From Methanobacteriota archaeon (GTDB lineage Archaea > Thermoplasmatota > Poseidoniia > Poseidoniales > Thalassarchaeaceae): DNA of 39,826 nucleotides. The position numbers were made by a program, and so were the translations under genes. Positions 18,955-28,308 of this stretch are shown here, one piece after another. The notes beneath the pieces are model-generated. The model worked only from the letters and a program-made list of their open reading frames with translations, was not told the origin of the DNA and searched no databases. Positions within the stretch are counted from its first letter, which is position 1, and the number at the start of each line of letters is the position of its first letter. The stretch spans positions 1-39,826 of the forward strand of contig BPDA01000009.1 in the NCBI GenBank assembly GCA_019654055.1. Reading direction: 5' to 3'.

Positions 18955-19769
18955 TTCATTTGCCTGACCGACACGCCAAGGCCGTGTTCGGCCCGCACCC
19001 ATCTAGGATTCACGCCTTGGTTATGCCTTGGAAGGGGTTCTGGCGCTCGACGTGGTCACGCCGTGAGGGGATGGGCGGATACTGGTTCCCAATCGAGATG
19101 TTCTTCTTCGGCCTGCTCTTCGTGGCCGTCCCCTACTTCGCTTCCAACAACATCGCAGCACACTACCTCGAGACTGTGTGGGACCCGGAAATCTGGCTGG
19201 ACAGGCAGATACCAGTGGTCAACTGGATGATCATCCCGTATGCCGCCCTGTACCTGTTCTACCCAGCCACACTAGCAATCAGCCCAAGGGACGACAGAGG
19301 TAGGGCCGAACTGATTCTGGCCATGCAGGGACTCATTCTCATCACCCTCTTCTGCACCTTCTTCTTCCTCGTCCTCCCTGCCGAGATTGACCTCAGGGAC
19401 CAGCTTGACATGGACTCGCTAAGTGGGATTGAGGCCTCTCTGTTCGGATTCATCCATTTCTCCGACAACCCGTGGAACGCCTGGCCCAGCCTGCACATCG
19501 TCCACTCTTACCTGCTTGCTAGGATGATGACTCTATGGATTAATCGCGAGCATGGCGAAAAGCCACTGGCGAAAGCATTCCTAGTCGTTCTTTGGGTCGA
19601 GTACGCCCTCCTGTGCGTGAGCATACTGACCACCAAGCAGCATTACCTGTTCGACCTATTTACAGGGCTCGTAACCGCCATGGTTGCTTGGAAACTGTTC
19701 GAGTACGCCCTAAGTCTCGCAGAGCGCCACTCCCCCAGCAGAATCGCTGATGAAGCGGACTGGGCATGA
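18951..19769 (+). CDS. PAP2-superfamily membrane phosphatase / phosphotransferase
   Basis: 272 aa, multi-TM; NAWPSLHIVHSYL and KQHYLFDLFTGLV; TTG start, true start possibly ATG 19023. Confidence 0.75.
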   Translation: MIHLPDRHAKAVFGPHPSRIHALVMPWKGFWRSTWSRREGMGGYWFPIEMFFFGLLFVAVPYFASNNIAAHYLETVWDPEIWLDRQIPVVNWMIIPYAALYLFYPATLAISPRDDRGRAELILAMQGLILITLFCTFFFLVLPAEIDLRDQLDMDSLSGIEASLFGFIHFSDNPWNAWPSLHIVHSYLLARMMTLWINREHGEKPLAKAFLVVLWVEYALLCVSILTTKQHYLFDLFTGLVTAMVAWKLFEYALSLAERHSPSRIADEADWA

Positions 19770-21893
19770 TTAGTTGTAAACCATCGGCAGGAAGCCGTTT
19801 GCCGCGGTTTCGCATGCATTAGATACATCGTCGAGACGTTGTAGGACTCGGTACATGTGTACGGCGGCCAGAGGATCGTCCTCGCCGATGCTGAACACGA
19901 ACCCAGCCGCCCGACTTTCTGCCAAGTCAGACTCGTGCTCAGCCAGATTGACCTGATCGATTAGATCACCTAGCTTCTCTCGGCCAGATCTGGTATATCC
20001 TGAGAGCGTCAGGTCACGCAATGCTTCGACAGTATCCTCGTAGGTAGCCGCAGTCTTAGCGACCGCTTGTGCCATTTCCTTGAGTAGGGTTTTGGCCTCC
20101 GCATTGTCATAGAGTGGTCTGAATGAGAGTTGTTCGGCGACATTTTGAGCATAGTCGGCAATTCGATCCTGGCGAGCTAGCATGTGGTAGAAATCATCAG
20201 ACCTCATCAGCAGATTCCACTTACCTGAACCGACTCTCCTTCGCAAATCATTCTTCACATTGTCAGCGTTCAATTCGGCCAATATAGTCGCCTCTATGGC
20301 TTCGCTAGGATCCTTTCCGTCTACTGCGTTGTTCACTGCATCCAACATGTGGTTGACCGTCTCCTCGACTGCCTCCGCGTGAGTGTGGAAAAGTTCGAAG
20401 TAGGTGGGAGCCCCCTTCTCAGCATCACCTCCCGCATCGGCCAGTGCGTCCTCAACGAAGATCTCGTTATCCCTAGTTACCCACATCACATAACCTACCA
20501 TCAAGAACGAAATGGGGATGATGACTAGGAGATTAATTGGATCCGACCCACTTGCCACGTATATCACCACGGATCCAAAGCCGGCAGCAGGTAGACTAGC
20601 AACCCAAGATGCTACGATTTTCCCAAATACTCTGAAATCCACATTCTTGGCACCACCTGCTAATCCAACACCAACCACTGCGCCAACAAGCGTATGAGTT
20701 GTCGAGACAGGTACCGCAAGGAACGGCATCGAGAAGAGCAGGATAGTGGTCGCTGCACCAAACTCGGCCGCGAAACCCCTTGTCGGAGTGATGTCTGTAA
20801 TCTTGTGGCCGATGGTGTCCATGACTCTCCACCCCCATGTCATCACACCAATCGCTATACCGATGCTCCCTAGGAGCACTAGCCAAGTGGGAACAGGGGC
20901 CTCGGCAGCAAGTTTTCCTCCATCGGAGAGGATTTGGTAGACCGCTGCCATCGGACCAATCGCATTAGAACGGTCATTCGCTCCGTGTGCGAATGCAACA
21001 TATGCGGCAGTGATTACCTGCAGCCAGACGAATATCCGCTCAACGCCATGGAAACCCTCCTTCTCACCCTTGAATTCGTAGTTCCTCAGAACATATGCCA
21101 GAACACCCGCGGCGATTGTCGCAATAATCAGAGCCAGAATGATGCTGTTGATCGGGAACCAGGCGTTTTCGACCATCGGATTCCAACTACCATTCTCCTT
21201 GACAGGTAACCAATCGTACTTGCTTTCTATCCAACCGTTACTCTCCGCTCTCGCGAAGAAGCCCTTCAGTGCCTTGAACTGTAGCGCGATTCCGAGGACG
21301 AAGAATGTCGGAATAGCGAGAATCGGGGCCAGCCACTTCGATCTTGCAATCGGGTCTTCGGCCTCAAGTATAGTTCCTCTAACTATGTAGAATGTGAAGA
21401 AGGCCAGCAGGCCGCCCATTAGTGGGCTCGCGACCCAAGACATCACCACCTTGCTAACGACTTCCCAGTCGATTAGTGAGGTGCTATGCTGTACCTCTAG
21501 AACTAAGCCAACTCCTAATATCCCGCCTATGATGCTGTGAGTGGTGGACACAGGAAGCCCCAGTCTGGTAGCTATGGTTAGCCAAACCGCAGCTGCCATC
21601 ATGGCAGCGATAAATGCGTACATCAGATCGTTAGCGAAGGCCGGAGATATAGTATCGAAATCCTCGATGTAGAGAATTCCCTTGCGAACTGTATCAGTAA
21701 CCGCATCCCCCGCGAAGAATGCACCAGCGAACTCAAAGATTGCAGCTACAATCACTGCTTGCTTCAGAGTTAGTGCGCGTGAGCCGACCGAAGTCCCCAT
21801 TGCATTGGCAACATCGTTGGCACCAATGTTCCAGGCCATGTAGGCACATACTGCAAGAGAGAGAATCAGAACTAGCGTCATCACTGGTTCCAT
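19770..21893 (-). CDS. PiT-family phosphate transporter fused to C-terminal DUF47/PhoU-like domain
   Basis: 707 aa; two PiT signatures GANDVANAMGTSVGS and GANDRSNAIGP, VSTTHSIIGG/VSTTHTLVGA; ~200-aa helical C-term (RSDDFYHMLARQDRIADYAQNVAE...MYRVLQRLDDVSNACETAAN). Confidence 0.9.
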   Translation of the reverse strand: MEPVMTLVLILSLAVCAYMAWNIGANDVANAMGTSVGSRALTLKQAVIVAAIFEFAGAFFAGDAVTDTVRKGILYIEDFDTISPAFANDLMYAFIAAMMAAAVWLTIATRLGLPVSTTHSIIGGILGVGLVLEVQHSTSLIDWEVVSKVVMSWVASPLMGGLLAFFTFYIVRGTILEAEDPIARSKWLAPILAIPTFFVLGIALQFKALKGFFARAESNGWIESKYDWLPVKENGSWNPMVENAWFPINSIILALIIATIAAGVLAYVLRNYEFKGEKEGFHGVERIFVWLQVITAAYVAFAHGANDRSNAIGPMAAVYQILSDGGKLAAEAPVPTWLVLLGSIGIAIGVMTWGWRVMDTIGHKITDITPTRGFAAEFGAATTILLFSMPFLAVPVSTTHTLVGAVVGVGLAGGAKNVDFRVFGKIVASWVASLPAAGFGSVVIYVASGSDPINLLVIIPISFLMVGYVMWVTRDNEIFVEDALADAGGDAEKGAPTYFELFHTHAEAVEETVNHMLDAVNNAVDGKDPSEAIEATILAELNADNVKNDLRRRVGSGKWNLLMRSDDFYHMLARQDRIADYAQNVAEQLSFRPLYDNAEAKTLLKEMAQAVAKTAATYEDTVEALRDLTLSGYTRSGREKLGDLIDQVNLAEHESDLAESRAAGFVFSIGEDDPLAAVHMYRVLQRLDDVSNACETAANGFLPMVYN

Positions 21894-21941
21894 TGCACTC
21901 CCCGCATTGCCAGAGGTACTTCATGGGGAAGATGCGTAATC

Positions 21942-21952
21942 TATATAGTAAT
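21942..21952. promoter_or_regulatory. TATA-like element TATATAGTAAT in the divergent pit/phoU promoter region
   Basis: About 25 nt upstream of the phoU ATG (21971); compatible with a leaderless archaeal promoter. Confidence 0.5.
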
Positions 21953-21970
21953 AATTAGAATCGCCGATTC

Positions 21971-23008
21971 ATGCCCATAGGGCCGGGTGAACAAGACGTC
22001 CGCAGATTGCAACTGACCGGCGGTTCGACATACACCATGAGTCTGCCCAAACCTTGGGTGTTGACGAACAATCTCTCCGCTCGGGATGGCATCCGCGTTG
22101 AATGGAGGCCAACAGGAGAACTTTCCCTTACTCCTCTAGATGTGCCAGAGGAGATAAAGACGCTCGTCGAGCTGAATCTTGACAGAATTCCCGAAGGTGC
22201 ATTGTATGATCACCTGATGGGAGCGTATCTCTCAGGGGCCCGCGAGATTTCGGCTCAAAGTGAAATTCAGTTTAGCCGAGAAATTCGCAGCGAGATACGC
22301 AGGTTCCTCCGTTCTACGAGAGGGTTTGAAATCGGAGAACAATCGGAAACCAGTGTACATCTGATTAGCCTTCTGAATGCAGGAGAGCTCCCTCTCCACG
22401 CAAGTCTGAACAGGATGTACCTACTACTATCATCCTTGGTTCGTGACACGTTTGAAGTCCTTACAGGGTCCGATGATGAGTTGATTTCTGATTTCGAAGA
22501 ACGAGAGAGGGAAGTCGATGGTCTACATTATTTGATCGAGAGACAAGTTGGTTCTATGCTGGATTCACAGCAAGTTGCTAGGTCGCTTGGATTGGGTAGG
22601 AAGCAAGGTGTTGAACACGCCAATCTTGCAAGGTCACTGGAGCGAATGATGGACCACGCGCACGAGATGGCTCGCCTAACATTGGAGACGACTCCCCGGC
22701 CACGCTTGAAGTCCGAAGAATTCCCTCTTTCCGCACTGCCTATGTGGATGGACGCGCAAAAATCTCTGATGATAAATCTGCGAACTCATGACTCCTATCA
22801 GATAGAAGAAGCACGCGATTCGCTGAAAGCCGCACAATTGTCTCTAAAAGAGCACGAAGAGGGCCTCTGGACCGGACGGAGAAAAGCCTCCCGCTTGCTT
22901 TTCGAGGATCGGATATCTGAATCGATTCGTCGGATTTGCGCCTATTCGAGAGATTTTGGGGAGATTCTGCTCAATATGATTGCATACGATTCCATCCAGC
23001 GCGAATGA
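21971..23008 (+). CDS. phoU: Archaeal phosphate-uptake regulator: AbrB-like N-terminus plus PhoU-like helical domain
   Basis: 345 aa; RRLQLTGGSTYTMSLPKPWV (AbrB-like swapped hairpin) then PhoU-like helices. Confidence 0.85.
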   Translation: MPIGPGEQDVRRLQLTGGSTYTMSLPKPWVLTNNLSARDGIRVEWRPTGELSLTPLDVPEEIKTLVELNLDRIPEGALYDHLMGAYLSGAREISAQSEIQFSREIRSEIRRFLRSTRGFEIGEQSETSVHLISLLNAGELPLHASLNRMYLLLSSLVRDTFEVLTGSDDELISDFEEREREVDGLHYLIERQVGSMLDSQQVARSLGLGRKQGVEHANLARSLERMMDHAHEMARLTLETTPRPRLKSEEFPLSALPMWMDAQKSLMINLRTHDSYQIEEARDSLKAAQLSLKEHEEGLWTGRRKASRLLFEDRISESIRRICAYSRDFGEILLNMIAYDSIQRE

Positions 23009-23011
23009 GCG

Positions 23012-24458
23012 CTAGAAAAGGGCGGCAACCTTCTCAGGCTGGGTCAAGTAAACCAGTAGCCCTATCCCGGCGAACATCATCATCCACGCACCGGTCGCCT
23101 TGACTATCCCAGTAGACCGCCGTAGGAAATCTAGCATGGCCTGCCTCCCCATCCCGACCAGCGCTGTAACCGTAATCATGAGCAACGTCACTGAGAGGAT
23201 GAGTCCGGCCATCCCGAAGGCGAAGGCACCGTTTCCGACCACTGCGAGCCAAGCAACGAACGGGAAGACCGCCGCGGCGGTGCAGTCGACCGAGGCCGCA
23301 CTGTAGCCTATGCCCCACAGGTACATGTTGCGTCTAGGTGTGAACTGCTCATCCATCTCTGTGGTCTGATAGCTGTCCAGTGCCCCTTGGACCCAGTTCA
23401 GCAGGTGAGAGGTCCATCCCAGAAGCATCAGGGCACCGAGAATTACCAGCAACCATGCAATGGCAATCGCGATGTCATGCAAAACTCCGGAGAGGTCAAT
23501 GATTTCGTCAAGTCCGAAGATGACAGCTCCTACCGCACCGAAGAAGGTCAGTTGACCTAGTGCAGCGTAGCCGCCGACCTCAATAGGCTTGGGCATGCTG
23601 CCAGAGAGCTTGCCCGCCTCTCGCAGTTCGTCCTCCCTCATCCCGAGATTGAGGTAGTACGCGATGTATGACGGAAGGACCGGGAAGGCGCACGGCGAGA
23701 AGTATACTAGGATACCCAAAAACAGGCCGATTACGAATACCCCTGAGAGCGATCGATCGGCCTTCTCAATGCCGAAGCGCAGGTCACCCGCCTCGCCAGC
23801 ATTGGCGCTAGCAACTGCCGAGTCGAATGACGACCAACCATCAAGCGGAGTCCCGGTGTTCTCCTTGGCTACGGCATAGCCCTCGTGGTCGACCACAATC
23901 ACCAGTGGGATGGCCTGGGCCGAGTAATACTCGACCAAGTCCCCTGTGCTACCATCCTCGAGGATTACGACGTCAGGGCCCTCCGTTGGCCACGGGCCAC
24001 GGCATATGCTTGTCAGAGCCGGTGTCGCCGAAGGTCCCGTTGATGTCGTCAAAACTCTCGTAGCCGTACCAGGACCCGATTGATAGTGCCACTACCCCGT
24101 ACGGGCCGTCGAGAGCCTGCCAATCCCCGAGACTCTGGTCGATGTGTGTCTGGACGTAGTGGCAGTTGGTGCAGTCGACCGCCATGAAGTCGAGGACCAC
24201 CACGCTCCCTCGCAGGTCCGAGAGCCGTACCATACCGGAATCGTCGGCGACAGCATCGTCTATCCCCGTCCGGTTCATCGTCGCGACCTCGAAGTCAGGA
24301 ACCTGTTCTATGTCGTCGGACACCCCATATGCCGATGCTGAGAGGCCAAACAGAGACAGTGAGGCGTAACCTATGATGCAGAACAGCACGACCCCGACGC
24401 CGAACGCCTGCCAAGTCTCCTTCTGGCGCAGAACCCCGAAGTCTAGTCCCGCCACCAT
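23012..24458 (-). CDS. Thioredoxin-domain plus CcdA/DsbD-like transmembrane reductase, one apparent frameshift
   Basis: N-part ...VVLDFMAVDCTNCHYVQTHIDQ...; frameshift near 23973-24000; then VVILEDGSTGDLVEYY...VYFSPCAFPVLPSYIAYYL...YSAASVDCTAAAVFPF. Confidence 0.82.
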
Positions 24459-24557
24459 GAAACGCCGAATTAGGGCCGACTTTTGATTCCGGCGGGAGTA
24501 GTGCTCCCGAGACGAGTCATCACGCTTATTGCCGAATCGCGGCTGGCAACGGGCCAC

Positions 24558-24633
24558 GGGCTCGTGGTCTAGGGGTTATGACGTCGCCTTCACACGGCGA
24601 AGATCGCAGGTTCAATTCCTGCCGAGCCCACCA
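24558..24633 (+). tRNA. tRNA-Val (CAC), 3' CCA encoded
   Basis: GGGCTCG...CGAGCCC acceptor, TCGCC-TTCACAC-GGCGA anticodon arm, GCAGG-TTCAATT-CCTGC T-arm. Confidence 0.93.
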
Positions 24634-25338
24634 TCATCCAACAAGTTCGTCGAGCAGCGAAGATGCGCCAATCCTCAGTCTCGCCGCCCCCTTTATGGCA
24701 GGATCCTCCGAGTTGACGAGACTCAGCAGGCGCTCAACATCACTGAGGGTGCTAATCCCCCCTGATAGCTTGACCCCGGGTTTGCTTCCCATCGTCACCC
24801 CGTGCCTCATTACCTCGAAGGCCAGAATCCCGGCAGCCTCGTCGCTGCACCCTCCGCGCTTGCCAGTGGAACTCTTGACGAAGTCCGCGCCCGCTGCCAG
24901 CGCCATTCGCGCGCAGGCACGCATCCGACGCTCGTCGAGCAGGGAGGTCTCGATGATGACCTTTAGCACACAACCGGCCGAGGCCTCGCGCATGGCAATC
25001 AGCATCGCCAGCTCGGACTCCCCTGGAAACCCCTCGTCCTCGCGCGGCTCGAGGACGCAGTCGATCTCGTCCGCCCCTGCCTGAACGGCAGCGCGGATCG
25101 CATCGGACGCAGCAGCGGGGTCGCTATCACCCACGGGGAAGCCAGCGGCCACGGCAGCCACCGGTATCCTGCCGTCCAATCGCCCCTTGACGTAGGGTAC
25201 GTGCTCGGAGAAGACGCATACGGCCGCAGGACGGTGCTCGTTTGCCCTCTCGCACAGGGCATCCAGGGCAGTCTCGCTGGCACTGTGGTCGAGCAGTGTC
25301 AGGTCGAGTAGGTCGAGCACGCCTCTAGCGTCCATCAT
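24634..25338 (-). CDS. deoC: Deoxyribose-phosphate aldolase
   Basis: 234 aa; DLTLLD, VKVIIETSLL, ADFVKSSTGK. Confidence 0.9.
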   Translation of the reverse strand: MMDARGVLDLLDLTLLDHSASETALDALCERANEHRPAAVCVFSEHVPYVKGRLDGRIPVAAVAAGFPVGDSDPAAASDAIRAAVQAGADEIDCVLEPREDEGFPGESELAMLIAMREASAGCVLKVIIETSLLDERRMRACARMALAAGADFVKSSTGKRGGCSDEAAGILAFEVMRHGVTMGSKPGVKLSGGISTLSDVERLLSLVNSEDPAIKGAARLRIGASSLLDELVG

Positions 25339-25343
25339 ATCAC

Positions 25344-26489
25344 TCAGCCGTGACGTGACTCAAAGTCACGCATGAACCCAACTAGGGCCTCGACGCTCTC
25401 AATGGGGCATCCGTTGTACATGCTGGCGCGTATTCCACCCACGCTGCGGTGCCCCTTCAGCCCACCAAGCCCGATGCCGCGGCTTCGGCTAAGAACGCCC
25501 CTTCGAGATCCTCGTCAGATAAGCGCCATGTCACATTCATCACCGAGCGCGAGCCTCCATGCGCGTGCGGGCGCCAGAAATCACTCCGGTCGAGCTCATT
25601 GTAGAGCAGGGCCGCCTTGGCGCGATTACGCTCGATGGCGCCCTCTAGTCCGCCGTTACGCTCGATCCAGGCAAAGACTCTGTCGAGAACGAAAATCCCG
25701 AAGGTGTTCGGAGTGTTGAACATCGAGCCCTTGGAGACGTGAGTGTGGTAGTCGAGCATGGTGGGTATGCCCTGTATACCTCGGGACAGGGCCCAAGGTG
25801 AGAGGATTACCAGCGTCACGCCGCTGGGCCCGAGGTTCTTCTGCGCCCCGGCGTAGATGACATCGTGAGCGGAGACGTCCAACGGGACACCGCATATGTC
25901 CGAACTGGCATCCACGACCCTCGGCTTGCCACCGCTGTCAGGGAGGTGGTGGAACTGGGTGCCATACAGCGTGTTGTTCGAGGTGTAGTGGAAGTAGGCA
26001 GCATCCTTGCGGATGGAGTAGTCCCCGTCCTGCGGGACCGATCTGAAGCCGTTGTCTGAATCGTCCCAGACCGAAGATGCATCCCCCACCCTGCTGGCCT
26101 CCTCGAGCGCCTTCTGGGACCAGCCACCTGTGACTAGGAAATCCGCCTTCTGCCCCTCTTCCATCAGATTAAGGGCAGTCATGTAGAACTGCGTCGAGGC
26201 GCCCCCCTGTAGGAACAGGACCTCGTAGTCCTCTGGGACAGATAGAACCCTCCTGATTCGCCTCCGCCGAGTCGATGACGCTCTGGAACGTCGGGCTGCG
26301 GTGGGACACCTCGAGCAGCCCGAAACCGCTCTCATCCAGATTGGGTAGCTCCGCTGCCACCTCCTCCACCACTTCCAGAGGCAGCACAGCTGGTCCGGCG
26401 CCGAAGTTGTGGATACGACCGGCAGGTTGCACGCCCCGACGCGCCCGCTTCGGGCCTTTCAGCCCATCGGAGCCCACGATAGGGTTCAT
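25344..26489 (-). CDS. serC: Phosphoserine aminotransferase, two apparent frameshifts
   Basis: [18 protein letters not shown]...[17 protein letters not shown] / [26 protein letters not shown]...[17 protein letters not shown]...LAEAAASG / [41 protein letters not shown]. Confidence 0.88.
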
Positions 26490-26513
26490 TTTCGGGTGGC
26501 CGGACGGACAGTC

Positions 26514-27116
26514 GTGCTCCGCATAGGCCTCGTCATGCTGCAAGGCGCCCGACACGTCCACATTGCGGCGCTACAGCGAGCCGCAGATGAGTGCGACATC
26601 GAGATTGAGGTGCACGAACTGCGCAAAGCCTCGGACCTAGCGGCAGCCGACCCTCATGCAATAGTGCTGCCCGGAGGCGAGTCCACTACAATGCGACTTA
26701 CCGGGAACCACGATACATCCAGGCTTCTACCAGCTCTTTTCGAATGGATTCGTTCGGACTCATCTCGCCCGGTGCTTGGCACCTGCGCGGGCGCGATACT
26801 GCTGGCCGACCCTCGGGATGGCGGCGACCCTCTGGTGGACGCCGACATCGACCGTAATGCGTACGGGCGGCAGGCAGACTCCTTCCAGAGCACCCTCGAG
26901 GCCACCATCCTAGGGCGCGACTTCCCAGGCGTGTTCATCCGGGCACCGCGATTCGAATCGCACAGTGAGTCGGCAACGGTGGCAGCCATGCACGGTGAGG
27001 AGGTTGTGGGAGTCAGGACTGGAAACAGGCTCGCCCTGACCTTCCATCCGGAACTATCCTCTGACACCGGCTTCCACCGCTGGCTGCTTGAGACCGCCGC
27101 AGGTGCTGGGTCATGA
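26514..27116 (+). CDS. pdxT: Pyridoxal 5'-phosphate synthase glutaminase subunit
   Basis: IGLVMLQGARHVHIAAL, LPGGESTTMR, GTCAGAILLA, NAYGRQADSF, FHPEL; GTG start inferred. Confidence 0.9.
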   Translation: MLRIGLVMLQGARHVHIAALQRAADECDIEIEVHELRKASDLAAADPHAIVLPGGESTTMRLTGNHDTSRLLPALFEWIRSDSSRPVLGTCAGAILLADPRDGGDPLVDADIDRNAYGRQADSFQSTLEATILGRDFPGVFIRAPRFESHSESATVAAMHGEEVVGVRTGNRLALTFHPELSSDTGFHRWLLETAAGAGS

Positions 27117-28284
27117 GCGTCACACTCAGTCTGCCGCAGGTGCCAGAGTTGCACGAGCCTCCCGAGGAGGCCGACGCAGAGGGCTGTATTCAGTGCCAGA
27201 TGGGTAGCAAACTGGTCCTTTTCATCACGGGCAACTGTCACTGGCGCTGCGACTACTGCCCCCTTTCAGAGACCCGCCGCGACATCGACCACATGTTCGC
27301 CAACGAGCGTCGCTGTGAGAGTTTCGACGAGGTCATCGAGGAGGCGAGGGCAATGCGTGCCACAGGTGCTGGAATCACCGGCGGCGATCCCTTGATGGCT
27401 CGAGAGAGAACGCTCGAGGGGATTAGGCGACTGAAGGCCGAGTTCGGCACGCAGTTCCACCTGCACATGTACACCAGCATCCCGTTCCGTCCCGAGGGGG
27501 CCCGTCCGAGTTCGCCGAGGCCGGGCTCGACGAGATACGATTTCACTTCCTCGACCTCGCGGCCGAAGAGTACCGAGAGACTATCGCGGCCTGCTCCGAA
27601 TCGGGGATTCTGACTGGAGTCGAACTGCCCTGCGAGCCAGACAAGGAATCAGAACTGTTCGAGCTGCTGGACGCCCTGAGGGGATACGATATCGACTTCC
27701 TCAATCTCAACGAGCTTGAAATCACGGTGGGCAACATCGACAACATGGAGTTACGCGGATTCAACCTGTCGACCGAGATAACCGCTGGTGCCGCGGGCTC
27801 CGCAGAGCTCGCCCTAAATCTACGAGATCGCGTGATTGCCGCATCGAACGGCCTCCCCGATCCGATTGACGGAGAGACGAGAGAACCCTATGGGTATCAC
27901 CTGAAGTTCTGCACGGCGGTCTACAAGGACGCCGGGCAATTGCGGAGGAGGTTCCAACGCAGGGGCGAAGCGACCATCGCGCCTCACGAGACGCTGACTG
28001 ACGACTCCACCCTGATGTTCGGCGCCGTCTACTCCTCGGAGGAGGACCAAGAGTCGTGGAGAGGGGAAATCGCAGAGCAGACTGGCCTGCCGCAGAGATT
28101 CATGCTGTGGGACCCCGAAAACCATCGCATCGAACTCCCTCTGGTGGTGGCCGAGACGATAGCCGAGCACGTTGACGCACCAGTGGCTATGGTAGAGGTC
28201 ACCCCGACCTTCGAGAGGATGGAGGTGACCGTTGTCTGGCTCAACGACCAAGCATCGGGTGAGCACTCCTCGTTGGGTTCATAG
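27113..28284 (+). CDS. Radical SAM protein, one apparent frameshift
   Basis: NCHWRCDYCPLSE CxxxCxxC, ITGGDPL; shift at GGGGG ~27495-27500, continuing SEFAEAGLDEIRFHFLDLAAEEYRETIAACSESGILTGVELPCEPDKESELFELLDALRGYDIDFLNLNELEITVGN...; ATGA overlap with pdxT. Confidence 0.82.
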
Positions 28285-28308
28285 GGTCTCGACTTTCGTT
28301 GCCTAGTC

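Noticed and set aside
24459-24557. N-terminal extension of the DsbD-like ORF (MARCQPRFGNKRDD...)
   Set aside because: Runs through the tRNA-Val promoter region; ATG 24458 (MVAGLDFGVL) is more plausible.
25354-25370. Hairpin CGTGACT-CAA-AGTCACG as a terminator
   Set aside because: Inside the last serC codons (RDFESRHG) and lacks a following T-run; may be coincidental.
26409-26513. 5' extension of pdxT in the ORF track
   Set aside because: Lies antisense to the serC N-terminus; PdxT homology starts at about GTG 26514.
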